From Oscillospiraceae bacterium (GTDB lineage Bacteria > Bacillota > Clostridia > Oscillospirales > Oscillospiraceae), in assembly GCA_009781515.1 (NCBI GenBank), contig WQXY01000008.1, positions 1 to 64,000 of the forward strand: a DNA stretch of 64,000 bases, given 5' to 3'. The notes under the pieces were generated by a model. It had not been told where the DNA came from, did no database searches, and saw nothing but the letters and a program-made list of their open reading frames with translations. The number at the start of each line of letters is the position of its first letter. Within the stretch, counting starts at the first letter, position 1. Positions 27,036 to 37,112 of the stretch are shown here, in pieces. The translations under genes were made by a program, and so were the position numbers.

Positions 27036-27308
27036 ATGGTTGAGCAAGGCGATGTTGTAAATATTTTAACAAGGGCTATAACCACCGTTATACTCAGTGC
27101 TGCGCCTATGCTGCTTGTTGCAATGGCTGTTGGTTTGATAATTTCAATATTTCAAGCGACAACACAAATCAACGAACAAACACTTGCATTTGTGCCGAAA
27201 ATAGTATGTGTCATGCTGACTCTGCTGCTTTTTTCAAGCTTTATTTTCAGTAATATAGGCGGATTTGTAAGAAGTCTTTTTGATACGTTAAATAATTTAT
27301 TGGGTTAG
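27036..27308 (+). CDS. fliQ: Flagellar export gate protein FliQ
   Basis: A 90-residue protein with two membrane helices and the FliQ pattern: MAVGLIISIFQATTQINEQT followed by LAFVPKIVCVMLTLLLF. It is part of the FliP5Q4R1 gate. GAGAGAGGAAG precedes the start. Confidence 0.96.
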   Translation: MVEQGDVVNILTRAITTVILSAAPMLLVAMAVGLIISIFQATTQINEQTLAFVPKIVCVMLTLLLFSSFIFSNIGGFVRSLFDTLNNLLG

Positions 27309-27323
27309 TTATGGGATAAGAAG

Positions 27324-28112
27324 ATGGCAGCTGCAGCAATATCAATATTAGCAAGCGCAGATTATTTTCTTCTGCTTATACTCAGAGTAGGGGGGCTTGT
27401 ACTGTCATCACCGATATTCGGTCGGGTCAATATCCCTCAAATCGCAAAATTAGGACTTGTGCTATCGCTGAGTTTTCTGCTCTTTTTGATATTTCCGCAA
27501 ACAGTCCCGCTCCACTATACGACACTGCTCGGTTTTGTTCTGCTTTGTGCAGGCGAGCTGCTTTTAGGTATGGCACTTGCTTATGTGGTGAACATGTTCT
27601 TCTCGCTGACGGCGTTTACGGCAGGGCAGCTTATAGACATGCAGATAGGCTTTGGTATCGTCAACGTCTTTGATGCACAAAACAATACTCAAGTGCCTAT
27701 GATGGGTAACGTTCTCAATATCATGTTTATTTTGATGTTCTATGTTGTAAACGGACACACAAAACTGATTGAAATGATTTATCTTACAATCGAGCGAATG
27801 CCAATCGGTACGCTTATGTTTTCGGCAAACATCGGATATACGGCACTGGAGCTATTTATGCGCTCGTTCTTACTTGGAGTTATGATGGCGCTGCCGGTAA
27901 TAGCATCGGGACTTACATTGGAAATCGCTTTTGGAATGATGATGCGGGCTGTTCCGCAGCTGCACATGTTTGTGGTTGGTATACCCTTAAAAATGATGGT
28001 AGGAATTTTTATCTTTATCATAACTTTGCCGGTATATGTAAACTTTAGTCAAAGGGTATTTATGGAGCTTTTTAAGGGAATTGAGATGATGTTTGCCAAT
28101 TTCATCAACTGA
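27324..28112 (+). CDS. fliR: Flagellar export gate protein FliR
   Basis: A 262-residue multi-span membrane protein with family motifs LRVGGLVLSSPIFGRVNIPQ, A-F-T-A-GQLIDMQIGFGIVNVFDAQ and A-V-P-Q-L-H-MFVVGIPLKMMVG. It completes the FliPQR gate. It lies 15 bases after fliQ and 18 before flhB. Confidence 0.96.
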   Translation: MAAAAISILASADYFLLLILRVGGLVLSSPIFGRVNIPQIAKLGLVLSLSFLLFLIFPQTVPLHYTTLLGFVLLCAGELLLGMALAYVVNMFFSLTAFTAGQLIDMQIGFGIVNVFDAQNNTQVPMMGNVLNIMFILMFYVVNGHTKLIEMIYLTIERMPIGTLMFSANIGYTALELFMRSFLLGVMMALPVIASGLTLEIAFGMMMRAVPQLHMFVVGIPLKMMVGIFIFIITLPVYVNFSQRVFMELFKGIEMMFANFIN

Positions 28113-28130
28113 GCTAAAGAGGTCTGATTT

Positions 28131-29204
28131 ATGGGTCAAGCCGGGGATAAAACAGAAAAGGCGACGCCTAAGAAGCGACGGGACGCCAGAAGAAAAGGTC
28201 AGGTACGCAGAAGTACAGAGGTCAATACTACTTTATGCGCCGTCATAATGTTTGGTTTGCTGTTTATTATTTGGCCGGGATTTGTAGAGCAGCTTACGGG
28301 TATATTTACAGAGTTTCTCGGTGAGGAGCAAATCAGGCAAGCAAACAGCAGCATGACAGTTGATCAGGTAAACGGGATTTTAGTCCGCATAATGCTCAAT
28401 TTATTTGGAGTGCTTTTCCCGATACTCGCAACCGCAATGATTGCAGGAATTGCCGCGAGTGTCCTGCAAGTAGGGTTTATGTTTACCACGGAAACGCTCA
28501 AGTTTAAGCTAAATAAAATAAATCCGGTCAACGGACTTAAGCAGATGCTTTCACCGCGAAAGCTTGTAGACCTCGCAAAAAACTTGGCAAAGGTTATTAT
28601 TGTAGGTTATGTGGCATACTCGGACTACGTAACTCTTATAGATAAGTTTCCCTTGTACCTTGGGCAGGATATTTTCACTTCGTTTGTTGACATAATGAGA
28701 ACGGCGTTTATGATGGCACTGAAAATGTGCATCGCCATGGTGTTTATATCATTAGCCGACTTTCTCTACCAACACTGGAAGCATGAAAAAGACCTTAAAA
28801 TGACAAAGCAGGAAGTTAAGGACGAATTTAAGAACCAAGAGGGTGATCCCAAGATAAAAGGGAAAATCCGGCAAAAGCAGCTGCAAATGAGTGCAATGCG
28901 AATGATGAGCAAAGTGCCGGAAGCCGACGTTGTTATCACAAACCCTACCCACTATGCGATTGCTCTGGCATATGAAGACGGTGTCAGCGGTGCACCGGTT
29001 GTTTTGGCAAAAGGTCAAGACTATGTAGCACGGAAAATCAAAGAAGTCGCAATCGAGCATGACATACAAATAGTTGAAAATCCGCCGCTGGCACAGTCGC
29101 TCTACGCATTATGCGAGGTTGATGATGAAATTCCGGAAGAACTGTATCAGGCGGTCGCCGACGTATTAGTGTTCGTATACAAACAGAAAGGCAAAATACG
29201 ATAA
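28131..29204 (+). CDS. flhB: Flagellar export switch protein FlhB
   Basis: A 357-residue protein: K-T-E-K-ATPKKRRDARRKGQV at the start, four membrane helices, then a cytoplasmic domain with the autocleavage motif NPTH at 271-274 (VVITNPTHYAIAL). Cleavage there switches export from hook to filament proteins. An orphan FlhB-C copy without this motif is at 16253. Confidence 0.97.
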   Translation: MGQAGDKTEKATPKKRRDARRKGQVRRSTEVNTTLCAVIMFGLLFIIWPGFVEQLTGIFTEFLGEEQIRQANSSMTVDQVNGILVRIMLNLFGVLFPILATAMIAGIAASVLQVGFMFTTETLKFKLNKINPVNGLKQMLSPRKLVDLAKNLAKVIIVGYVAYSDYVTLIDKFPLYLGQDIFTSFVDIMRTAFMMALKMCIAMVFISLADFLYQHWKHEKDLKMTKQEVKDEFKNQEGDPKIKGKIRQKQLQMSAMRMMSKVPEADVVITNPTHYAIALAYEDGVSGAPVVLAKGQDYVARKIKEVAIEHDIQIVENPPLAQSLYALCEVDDEIPEELYQAVADVLVFVYKQKGKIR

Positions 29205-29218
29205 GGAGGTGAGATAGG

Positions 29219-31252
29219 TTGAAAGCATCTGATATTTCGTTGGCATTGTTACTTTTAGCACTGCTTGTAATTATAATATTCCCACCGAATACAACGCTCA
29301 TGGACTTTCTGCTCGTTATTAACATGGCAATATGTATAATCATTTTGCTGTTTTCGTTATATGTTAAAGACCCTGTAGATTTTTCCGTATTCCCTACAGT
29401 TCTCTTGTTTATTACAGTTTTCCGCCTTGGCTTGAACTTAGCTTCAACCCGTCTCATTCTCGGTAATCAAGGCGATGCAGGTGAAGTCATAAGAGCCTTT
29501 GGCGAAGTTGTGGTTGGAGGAGACCTTGCTGTTGGTATCGTAGCGTTTCTTATCATTCTCATTGTGCAGTTTATGGTTATCACAAAGGGTGCTGAGCGTG
29601 TTGCAGAAGTCTGTGCAAGATTTACGCTCGATGCAATGCCCGGTAAGCAAATGGCGATTGACGCAGACTTAAACAGTGGCTTTATTGATGAAGACACAGC
29701 CCGTGCACGCCGCGAGAAAATACAGCATGAAGCAGATTTTAACGGAGCAATGGACGGTGCAAGTAAGTTTATCAAAGGTGACGCGATTGCGGGACTTTTG
29801 GTTACATTTGTCAACATTATCGGCGGTCTTATCATCGGCATGATGACAATGGAGCTTCCGTTTGAAGAAGTCGGCAGAATATTCGTGCTTGCAACGATTG
29901 GTGACGGTCTTATCACGCAAATACCTGCACTTTTGGTTTCTACCGCATCGGGTATAATCATTACAAGGTCGGGACGGGACTCAACATTTGGTGCGGAAAT
30001 GGCAAGGCAGGTGCTCAGTCAGCCCTACGCGCTGATTATGGGCGGGGTGCTGATTGTAATTGTCAGCCTCATGCCGGGGCTGCCGATGATACCGATGTGG
30101 GCAGTTGCAATTGTGCTTATGCTCGTCGGATACTTCAACTACGTCAAGCAACAAAAAGAAGCCGTTGTAGAGGTGCATGAGGAGGAAGAAGTGGCAGCAG
30201 AAGAAAAACGTAAACCCGAGAGTGTTACATCGCTTTTGCAGGTTGACCCGATTGAGCTTGAATTCGGTTACGGAATAGTACCAATGGTCGACGTTTCGCA
30301 AGGCGGAGACCTGCTCGACCGTGTTGTTATGATAAGGCGGCAGTGTGCAATCGACATGGGTGTCATCGTGCCTGCAATCAGGTTGCGTGACAACATACAG
30401 CTTGGTACGAGCGAATACTCTATAAAAATCAAAGGCGTGGAAATCGCAAAAGGTGAAGTCATGGCAGACCACCTGCTTGCACTAAGCTCAGGTGAGGTAG
30501 AGGAAGAAATCTACGGAATTCCGACTGTTGAACCAACTTTCGGATTGCCTGCGCTTTGGATACCAAAGAGCGAGCGCGAAGAGGCGGAGATGATGGGCTA
30601 CTCAACCGTAGACCCGCCGTCGGTTATCGCAACCCACCTTACGGAAATCATCAAACGTTATGGTCACGAGCTGCTTAACCGTCAGCAAGTGCAAACACTT
30701 ATTGATAATCTTAAAAAGACGCAGCCTGCACTTGTTGAAGAAGTTGTGCCGAAAATGTTCTCATACGGTGAAATTCAAAGAATTCTCGGAAATCTGCTGT
30801 CTGAAAACATTCCGATACGGGATATGGCATCAATTGTTGAAGCCTTGGCAGATTACGGCAACATCACAAGAGACACGGATATGCTCACAGAATATGTAAG
30901 GCAGGCACTGCGGCGCTCGATATCCAAGCGGTTTATACCGGAAGATGTTGCATACGCAATAACGCTTGACCCGGCGCTTGAGCAGCTTATCATAGACAGC
31001 ACCAAGCAATCGGAGCATGGAGCGTATCTTGCAATAGAGCCTGTTCAGGTACACTCAATATTTGACAAGCTTCGTACAATAATCGAAAATATGAAAAACA
31101 AAGGAAAAACACCGGTTATTCTCACATCACCGCTTGTCAGAAGACAGTTTAGAAAAATTACTGAACAAATTTCACCGGAGCTTGCAGTTTTATCGTATAA
31201 TGAAATAGACAGCGGCGTTGAAGTTTTATCAGAGGGTGTTGTAACACTATAA
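29219..31252 (+). CDS. flhA: Flagellar export protein FlhA
   Basis: A 677-residue protein: about eight membrane helices in the first 310 residues, including the FHIPEP-region signature (ITKGAERVAEVCARFTLDAM, PGKQMAIDADLNSGFID), then a large cytoplasmic docking domain. It starts with TTG at 29219, 9 bases after AAGGAGGTGA. It forms the nonameric export ring that takes up chaperone-cargo complexes. Confidence 0.97.
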   Translation: MKASDISLALLLLALLVIIIFPPNTTLMDFLLVINMAICIIILLFSLYVKDPVDFSVFPTVLLFITVFRLGLNLASTRLILGNQGDAGEVIRAFGEVVVGGDLAVGIVAFLIILIVQFMVITKGAERVAEVCARFTLDAMPGKQMAIDADLNSGFIDEDTARARREKIQHEADFNGAMDGASKFIKGDAIAGLLVTFVNIIGGLIIGMMTMELPFEEVGRIFVLATIGDGLITQIPALLVSTASGIIITRSGRDSTFGAEMARQVLSQPYALIMGGVLIVIVSLMPGLPMIPMWAVAIVLMLVGYFNYVKQQKEAVVEVHEEEEVAAEEKRKPESVTSLLQVDPIELEFGYGIVPMVDVSQGGDLLDRVVMIRRQCAIDMGVIVPAIRLRDNIQLGTSEYSIKIKGVEIAKGEVMADHLLALSSGEVEEEIYGIPTVEPTFGLPALWIPKSEREEAEMMGYSTVDPPSVIATHLTEIIKRYGHELLNRQQVQTLIDNLKKTQPALVEEVVPKMFSYGEIQRILGNLLSENIPIRDMASIVEALADYGNITRDTDMLTEYVRQALRRSISKRFIPEDVAYAITLDPALEQLIIDSTKQSEHGAYLAIEPVQVHSIFDKLRTIIENMKNKGKTPVILTSPLVRRQFRKITEQISPELAVLSYNEIDSGVEVLSEGVVTL

Positions 31253-31278
31253 TGTAGGGGCAAACAAGGAGCATATTA

Positions 31279-32424
31279 ATGCAGGTAAAAAGATATCGGG
31301 CAAATGATATGAAGCAGGCAATGGACGCGGCTATACGCGAGTTAGGGTCGGACGCTGTTATGCTCACAAGCAGAAAGGTGCGCGGAAAAGGGCTAAAAGG
31401 TCTTTTCGGCAAGCCTGTCTTAGAGGTGACATTTGGTTATGACCCGTCTACAGTTCCGGCGGTTCAAAAAAAGAAAGTGGACGCCATAATAGAAAACTCG
31501 AATAAAGCCTTTAAGAACTGGGATAATGCAATGCCTCTGCCTATGGCAAACAATGAACAGCTTGAAAAACGGATGGACTCGTTTGAAGCAATGCTGACCG
31601 AGTTTATGAAAAAATTCGATATCGTAAAGCGCGACATCACATATGACTATCCCGATGAGGTTCAAGCGCTTCTTCGGCGAATGGTAGACACACAGGTCAG
31701 AGAAGAGCTTGCTCACTCGCTTGCCAAACAGACGGAGCAGCTTCTTAGAAATCAGCCCGGTACAAGTGCAGCCGAGATACTTGAGCATCTGTTACATGAG
31801 CAGTTTGGCAGGGCAGAGCCGATATTGCACAAGAAATTTACGCAAAAAGTCATATTGGTGCTTGGCCCGACGGGTGTCGGCAAGACAACATCCATAGTTA
31901 AGCTTGCGGCGGATTTTGCCGTTAAGCAAAGAAAAAAGGTAGGAATAATCAATACTGACACATACCGTATCGGAGCGCAGGAGCAGCTACAGACCTATGC
32001 AGATATATTAGGTGTGCCAATACAGCTTGTATATTATCCGGATGAACTAAACACGGCAATGGACCAAATGTCGGACAGGGATATAGTTTTTGTGGACACC
32101 GCAGGCAAGCGCCCCGGTGACGAGCAGCATAAGGAAGATTTGCTTGAGCTTACAAGGGTCTTAAAGCCGGAGGACATTCTGCTTTGCATCTCGGCAACAA
32201 CAAGCTTTTCATCAATTGTTGAAATGGTTGATACATACGGGTTTATTGACGAATATAGGCTTATGATAACAAAGCTTGACGAAACAAAGCATCGGGGAGC
32301 GCTTCTTAATATCAGTTGGTATACCCACAAGCCGATTGCTTATGTTACAACAGGACAAAATGTGCCCGATGATATTGAAATAGTCGATTTTGACACATTA
32401 GTCAAGCAAATAGTTAGAGGTTAA
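31279..32424 (+). CDS. flhF: Flagellar placement GTPase FlhF
   Basis: A 381-residue SRP-type GTPase. The N-terminal region starts with MQVKRYRANDMKQAMDAAI, followed by a linker and the NG domain: GPTGVGKTTSIVKLAADFA (G1), DTYRIGAQEQL, DTAGKRPGDEQ (G3) and TKLDETKHRG (G4). FlhF sets the place and number of flagella together with FlhG, whose gene follows. Confidence 0.96.
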   Translation: MQVKRYRANDMKQAMDAAIRELGSDAVMLTSRKVRGKGLKGLFGKPVLEVTFGYDPSTVPAVQKKKVDAIIENSNKAFKNWDNAMPLPMANNEQLEKRMDSFEAMLTEFMKKFDIVKRDITYDYPDEVQALLRRMVDTQVREELAHSLAKQTEQLLRNQPGTSAAEILEHLLHEQFGRAEPILHKKFTQKVILVLGPTGVGKTTSIVKLAADFAVKQRKKVGIINTDTYRIGAQEQLQTYADILGVPIQLVYYPDELNTAMDQMSDRDIVFVDTAGKRPGDEQHKEDLLELTRVLKPEDILLCISATTSFSSIVEMVDTYGFIDEYRLMITKLDETKHRGALLNISWYTHKPIAYVTTGQNVPDDIEIVDFDTLVKQIVRG

Positions 32425-32443
32425 AGACGGGAAAAGGTAATTT

Positions 32444-33295
32444 ATGCATGATCAAGCTCAAAATTTAAGAGAGCTAATGGGGAGAAGCCGTGATATTAGG
32501 GTTATCTCCATTGCGAGCGGAAAAGGCGGGGTCGGGAAGTCCTGTATTTCGGTAAATCTTGCGATTACCATGAGCAGGCTCGGAGCACGTGTGCTCATTT
32601 TAGACGCCGACTTTGGTCTTGCAAATATAGACGTTATGCTCGGGATAACAACAAGGCTTGACCTGAGCTATTTTCTAAAGGGCGAGAAATCAATCCACGA
32701 AATTATACAACTCGGACATGAGGGAGTAAGGTTTATTTCGGGCGGCTCAGGTGTAAATGAGTTAATTAATATGAGTAATGAACAAATTAGCTCCCTACTG
32801 TCGTCAATAGTTCACATAGATGCACCCGTTGATGTAATAATAATGGACGCAGGAGCGGGAGTCAGCAGCACAATTATGCAGGTGCTCCTTGCGTCGTCTG
32901 AAACGATAGTTGTTACAACCGCAGAACCGACATCGGTGCTTGATGCATACGCTCTTGTTAAGACAATTGTTAAGCGTGATGCATCGCACCCGCTGCATGT
33001 GATTGCGAATAAATGTGAGAAAATTAAAGAAGCACAAAATGTTCAAGCGGGTTTTGTTGACGTTTGCGGAAGACATCTCGGCAAAAACATTAATCCCTTA
33101 GGGCTCATATCTTACAACCATGACATAACCACGTCTATAAAAAGACAAATGCCGATAACGGTCAGCGACCCTTACTGTATAACCTCAAAAGAGATTGAAG
33201 TCATTGCCAGAGCAATACTTGACATGCCCGTTGAAAGAGAGTCTGTGGGGCTGCTCTCGAGGGTGTTCTCGCGCATGTTAGGAGCAAAAGCGTAG
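32444..33295 (+). CDS. flhG: MinD-like ATPase FlhG
   Basis: A 283-residue ParA/MinD-family ATPase with the deviant Walker A SGKGGVGKSCISVNLA, Walker B LDADFGLANIDVMLG and the C-terminal region of FlhG. The N-terminal QAQNLRELM segment resembles the DQA-type motif that stimulates FlhF. It controls flagellar number. It follows flhF by 19 bases. Confidence 0.95.
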   Translation: MHDQAQNLRELMGRSRDIRVISIASGKGGVGKSCISVNLAITMSRLGARVLILDADFGLANIDVMLGITTRLDLSYFLKGEKSIHEIIQLGHEGVRFISGGSGVNELINMSNEQISSLLSSIVHIDAPVDVIIMDAGAGVSSTIMQVLLASSETIVVTTAEPTSVLDAYALVKTIVKRDASHPLHVIANKCEKIKEAQNVQAGFVDVCGRHLGKNINPLGLISYNHDITTSIKRQMPITVSDPYCITSKEIEVIARAILDMPVERESVGLLSRVFSRMLGAKA

Positions 33296-33367
33296 ATTTT
33301 ACTGGTAATTTACGCGAAAATGTATTATACTGGAGTATCACTGTTGCACAGCAGAGCGGAGTTTAGT

Positions 33368-34111
33368 ATGATAGATACACAGCAAAGTATCGCTGATGAG
33401 ATAATTGTAGTAGGTGACAGAGTTGATATTGTTGCTCAGGCAGGATTAGTCTACAGAGCAATGATAGAAGACAGGATAGAAAACGGTCCTTTTCTGATTG
33501 CAATACCAAGCCGTAAAGGCGTACCTATGACGGTTTATCAAAATGATGATATTTACTTGGTGTTTTACCGCGAAACCGGCAGATATATAGCGCAGATGAA
33601 AGTCATTGCTTTGGAAAAGCGCGGTGCCTTGCGGTATATGTGGCTTTTGCAAAAGACTAAGGCTCAGAAAAACCAAAGAAGAGATGCATACCGTCTGCCT
33701 GTCAGTTTTAATGTACGGCTGTTTGAATATACGGAAGATATGGAAAGAGGTCTGTCCGCAGCCCCTGATGAGGAAGTTAAACCAATAGCACTTGAAACAG
33801 CGGGAACGAGAGATATCAGCGTCACAGGAATAGCGCTGCTCACAAAAAAAGAATATATCCTTGAAGAGAGATACATTCTCGAAATGCATATGGAGGCTGC
33901 TCCTCCCGGTATCAGACCGAAAGAAATTATTGATACCGCACCGCCGCTTCAATTAACGGCTACAGTCAAGCGTTGTATACCATGGCGCACAGGCAAGTTA
34001 TTTAATACAGGAATGCACTTTATCGGCATGACCCGCGATATGAGTGAGGGTATTGCCAAATATGTCCTAACCGAGCAACAAAGGCAGATTAAACAGAGGA
34101 GACAAAGCTGA
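33368..34111 (+). CDS. PilZ-domain c-di-GMP-binding protein (YcgR/YpfA-like)
   Basis: A 247-residue protein with an N-terminal YcgR-N-type barrel (about 1-95) and a C-terminal PilZ domain. The c-di-GMP ligands are clear: RxxxR at 105-109 (RRDAYR) and DxSxxG at 149-154 (RDISVTGIAL). Such proteins slow the motor when c-di-GMP is high. The start at 33368 has GCGGAG upstream; the ORF runs 16 codons further. The stop overlaps the sigma factor start (TGATG). It may be the local effector of the HD-GYP enzyme at 2250. Confidence 0.92.
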   Translation: MIDTQQSIADEIIVVGDRVDIVAQAGLVYRAMIEDRIENGPFLIAIPSRKGVPMTVYQNDDIYLVFYRETGRYIAQMKVIALEKRGALRYMWLLQKTKAQKNQRRDAYRLPVSFNVRLFEYTEDMERGLSAAPDEEVKPIALETAGTRDISVTGIALLTKKEYILEERYILEMHMEAAPPGIRPKEIIDTAPPLQLTATVKRCIPWRTGKLFNTGMHFIGMTRDMSEGIAKYVLTEQQRQIKQRRQS

Positions 34112-34875
34112 TGAGCGAACCGAAACACAATCTGACCCCGGAAGAACTCGGGCAGTTGTGGAAAGCTTACAAGAACAACGACGATATGGATGCAAAAAAT
34201 GACCTTTTGATCCATTACGGCTACCTTGTTAAGTGGATTGTTCGACGTATGATGCCAAAGTACAACAACTACAATGAGTATGACGACCTTGTCAGCTGCG
34301 GCATGATTGGTCTTATAGATGCTGTTGATAAATTTGAATTAAAGCATGAGGTTAAGTTTGAAACATATGCAGTCACACGAGTACGAGGTGAAATTTTAGA
34401 CTATATGAGGTCGCAGGACTGGGCATCGCCGAGTCTGCGAAAGAAAATAAGTGCGATTTCCGGTGCATACGAGCAGTTTGAAAGCAAACACCCTGACAGA
34501 CCTGTTGACCAAGATGTCGCAGACTCACTCGGAATGCCTGTGGAGCAGGTGCACAAAATTCTCAACCAGTCGCATATGTTTAACCTTATAAATTTTGAAG
34601 ATGCTCTCGGTGCAAACAATCCGGAGGCCGAGATAAAAGGTCCTGACGACAAAACGCCGGAAGAAGAGCTGCTCGAAAAAGAAAAGAAAACCTTGCTTGC
34701 AGAGGTTATTGACGAACTCCCGGAAAAAGAACGTTTGGTTATTACCCTGTATTATTATGAGGGATTATTGCTTAAGGAGATAGCAGATATTTTGCATGTA
34801 ACCGAGTCGCGTGTATCGCAAATACATTCCAAGGTTCTTGCAAAAATGCGAAATAAACTCGAAAAAGTAGTTTAG
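34111..34875 (+). CDS. sigD: Flagellar sigma factor sigma28 (FliA/SigD)
   Basis: A 254-residue sigma-70-family protein of the FliA/WhiG group: region 2 with YDDLVSCGMIGLIDAVDKFE and VKFETYAVTRVRGEILDYMR, region 3, and region 4 with L-P-E-K-E-RLVITLYYYEGLLLKEIADI followed by a helix-turn-helix. It directs late flagellar transcription and is held by FlgM (39981). Several matching promoters lie in this window. Overlaps the PilZ gene by one base, as in Bacillus-type fla operons where sigD is near the end. Confidence 0.95.
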   Translation: MSEPKHNLTPEELGQLWKAYKNNDDMDAKNDLLIHYGYLVKWIVRRMMPKYNNYNEYDDLVSCGMIGLIDAVDKFELKHEVKFETYAVTRVRGEILDYMRSQDWASPSLRKKISAISGAYEQFESKHPDRPVDQDVADSLGMPVEQVHKILNQSHMFNLINFEDALGANNPEAEIKGPDDKTPEEELLEKEKKTLLAEVIDELPEKERLVITLYYYEGLLLKEIADILHVTESRVSQIHSKVLAKMRNKLEKVV

Positions 34876-34900
34876 AAGTTGCAGAAAGGATGTGTCAGTA

Positions 34901-36736
34901 GTGGTAGCAAAGTATTTTACGGCGAGTACGCAAGATGCTGCAGAGGAAATGGCTCTGGCATATTTTAACTGCGGCAGGAATGAACTTACAATCGATGTAA
35001 TCAGCGGCGAAGAAGCGCCTGTTAGCAGTGAGGGTGAGGGACCTGAGCTTACCGAGCACTCGGCTGCGGCGGCAGGCAAGCCTTGGACTATTCTTGCCAT
35101 ACAAGGCTCAGCGACTGAAATAGCCCAAATGAATGCATTTTTTACGCTCTATTATGAAAAAGAGGGCGTGTTCTTAGAGCTGTACGAAGAGCGTGGCAGC
35201 GGAGAGTCTGTAAACAGTCAGAACTTGATACATCATTTAAGCAGGAAAAATATTGCAGGACTGAGCGTACCTGCGGCACAAAGCCTGCTTGAGGAACGAT
35301 TGGGCAGAAAAATGATTGCCCCTCACCAAACAGAATATGTTTATGGTGAGGATATGAGCATTGTAGTAACAGGTGATGAGCTTGAAGCTTCGGTCAGGCT
35401 GCTCGAGCCCGAGCCGGGCGGGTTTATGTTAGATTTGGACACTGCAAAGAAAAAACTCCGCGAAGCTGATATAACACATGGTGTTGACGATGAAGCAATT
35501 ACACAGTGGCTTTCAAAAAAAGAATATGGCGAGCCATATGTGATTGCAAGAGCCACGCCGCCGGTAGACGGTGACGACGGCAGCTTGATATTTCACTTTT
35601 CAACCGATGAGAGAACCGGGCGGCCGAGAGAAATCGGTCATGGACGGGTTGACTACCGCTCTCTTGATTTATATGTTCCTGTCGAAGCCGATCAGCTGCT
35701 TGTCTCAAGAACCTTTGCAACAGAGGGTGAGCCGGGCACAACTGTCAGAGGAAATCCCATACGGCAGCGGCCGGGCAAGGAAGTAGCCATGCCGAGGGGC
35801 AAAAATATCGCTGTCAATGAAGAAAAAACAGAGATGAAATCAACATGCTCAGGTATGGTTGAGTATGTTAATAACGCAATAAATGTATCAAATGTGTATA
35901 CGGTCAGTGGCGATTGCGACATCAGTGTAGGTAATATTGATTTTGAGGGCAGTGTTCATATTACGGGAAGTGTCCGCTCGGGCAATACAGTCAAAGCGAC
36001 CGACGGTATTAATGTCGCGGGAAGTGTTGAAGCTGCAACACTTATAGCAGGCGGTAATGTTGAAGTCAAAGGTGGTATGCAGGGCTCCAGCAAAGGACAG
36101 ATTGAAGCCGGAGGTTCTGTCTCAATTACATTTATTGAACGCGGCACTATTATTGCAGACGGGCCTGTCACGGTTGATGTCAGCATACACAGTAAAATCG
36201 AAACCGCAAGCACTATCCATGCAAAAGGTAAAAGAGGTGCAATAATCGGCGGTAATGCCGGAGCGGCAGGGGATATTACCGCAAACTATATAGGAGCGTT
36301 GTCAAGCACAAAAACCGAGATTGAGGTCGGATTTATGCCGAGAAAACGCACAAGGCTTATGGCGCTCGAAAAAGAAATGGAAAGGCTTGATGCCGACAGA
36401 CTTAAGCTTTCGCAGCTGAGTGCATATCTTGACCGTACCAAAGAAACAATGGATAAGGAAACATGGGAAAAACTGTACAGGTCGGGAGTTGAGAACAAGA
36501 AAGTAAACGATGAAGAAACAGATGCAGTCACGGAAGAAATGGAAACAATAAAATACGAGATGGATCATGCCACAGACAGTAAAGTGCATGTGCTTGAAAC
36601 CGCCTTTGGAGGGTCGCGTATAACAATAGGCTCAAGTGCTTTCAAAATAAATGAAGATATCAGTTATGCGTCATTTAGGTATGACGATGGCGAGGTAGTA
36701 TACGGACCATGCGAGAAAAGTAAAACAGATAAATAA
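34901..36736 (+). CDS. FapA-type (DUF342) polymer-forming protein
   Basis: A 611-residue protein. The N-terminal 130 residues have a Jag-N-like start (VAKYFTASTQDAAEEMALAY). The middle is the DUF342/FapA domain with a repetitive beta-helix (V-H-I-T-G-S-V-R-S-G-N-T-VKATDGINVAGSVEAATLI), and a coiled coil follows (ALEKEMERLDADRLKLSQL). The family occurs in flagellar operons of Firmicutes; function is poorly known. The GTG at 34901 is chosen because AGAAAGGA lies 10 bases upstream; GTG at 34892 is too close to that site. Confidence 0.8.
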   Translation: MVAKYFTASTQDAAEEMALAYFNCGRNELTIDVISGEEAPVSSEGEGPELTEHSAAAAGKPWTILAIQGSATEIAQMNAFFTLYYEKEGVFLELYEERGSGESVNSQNLIHHLSRKNIAGLSVPAAQSLLEERLGRKMIAPHQTEYVYGEDMSIVVTGDELEASVRLLEPEPGGFMLDLDTAKKKLREADITHGVDDEAITQWLSKKEYGEPYVIARATPPVDGDDGSLIFHFSTDERTGRPREIGHGRVDYRSLDLYVPVEADQLLVSRTFATEGEPGTTVRGNPIRQRPGKEVAMPRGKNIAVNEEKTEMKSTCSGMVEYVNNAINVSNVYTVSGDCDISVGNIDFEGSVHITGSVRSGNTVKATDGINVAGSVEAATLIAGGNVEVKGGMQGSSKGQIEAGGSVSITFIERGTIIADGPVTVDVSIHSKIETASTIHAKGKRGAIIGGNAGAAGDITANYIGALSSTKTEIEVGFMPRKRTRLMALEKEMERLDADRLKLSQLSAYLDRTKETMDKETWEKLYRSGVENKKVNDEETDAVTEEMETIKYEMDHATDSKVHVLETAFGGSRITIGSSAFKINEDISYASFRYDDGEVVYGPCEKSKTDK

Positions 36737-36775
36737 CGAGCAAGATTATCGGATATAGAAAGGAGGCTTACTGTT

Positions 36776-37105
36776 GTGTCAATTAAAGGTATAGATACGC
36801 AGATAATGGTTGCAAGGACGGCAGATGTAGTCAGAGAGACAAGTGCTATGCAAAGGCACCCTGAAACAACGCAAGAGCATTTGGCAGCTCAGCAAAAAGC
36901 AGACAGTGCTCAAAACCAGTCAAAGGTTTTAGCAACAACAGAAGCCGATATGGATAATATCCGAACAGATGTAGACGGTAGTGGTTCGGGAGCTGCAGGC
37001 GGCGGAGGCTCGTCAGGGGACGAGGAAGAAATGACCGAGGAGCAAAAAAGAGAACTTTTAGTCCCGCCGAGTGACCACGACCAAATAATAGATATCATGA
37101 TATGA
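36776..37105 (+). CDS. Small hypothetical protein of the fla operon
   Basis: A 109-residue hydrophilic protein with no known domain. The first 60 residues are helical and charged; residues 68-80 are a Gly/Ser stretch (GSGSGAAGGGGSSG) followed by an acidic region and the end DHDQIIDIMI. No signal or membrane segment. GTG start with AAGGAGG 8 bases upstream. It sits between fapA and the SwrB-like gene, a position often filled by small proteins in Clostridia fla operons. No function assigned. Confidence 0.7.
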   Translation: MSIKGIDTQIMVARTADVVRETSAMQRHPETTQEHLAAQQKADSAQNQSKVLATTEADMDNIRTDVDGSGSGAAGGGGSSGDEEEMTEEQKRELLVPPSDHDQIIDIMI

Positions 37106-37112
37106 GGTTCAA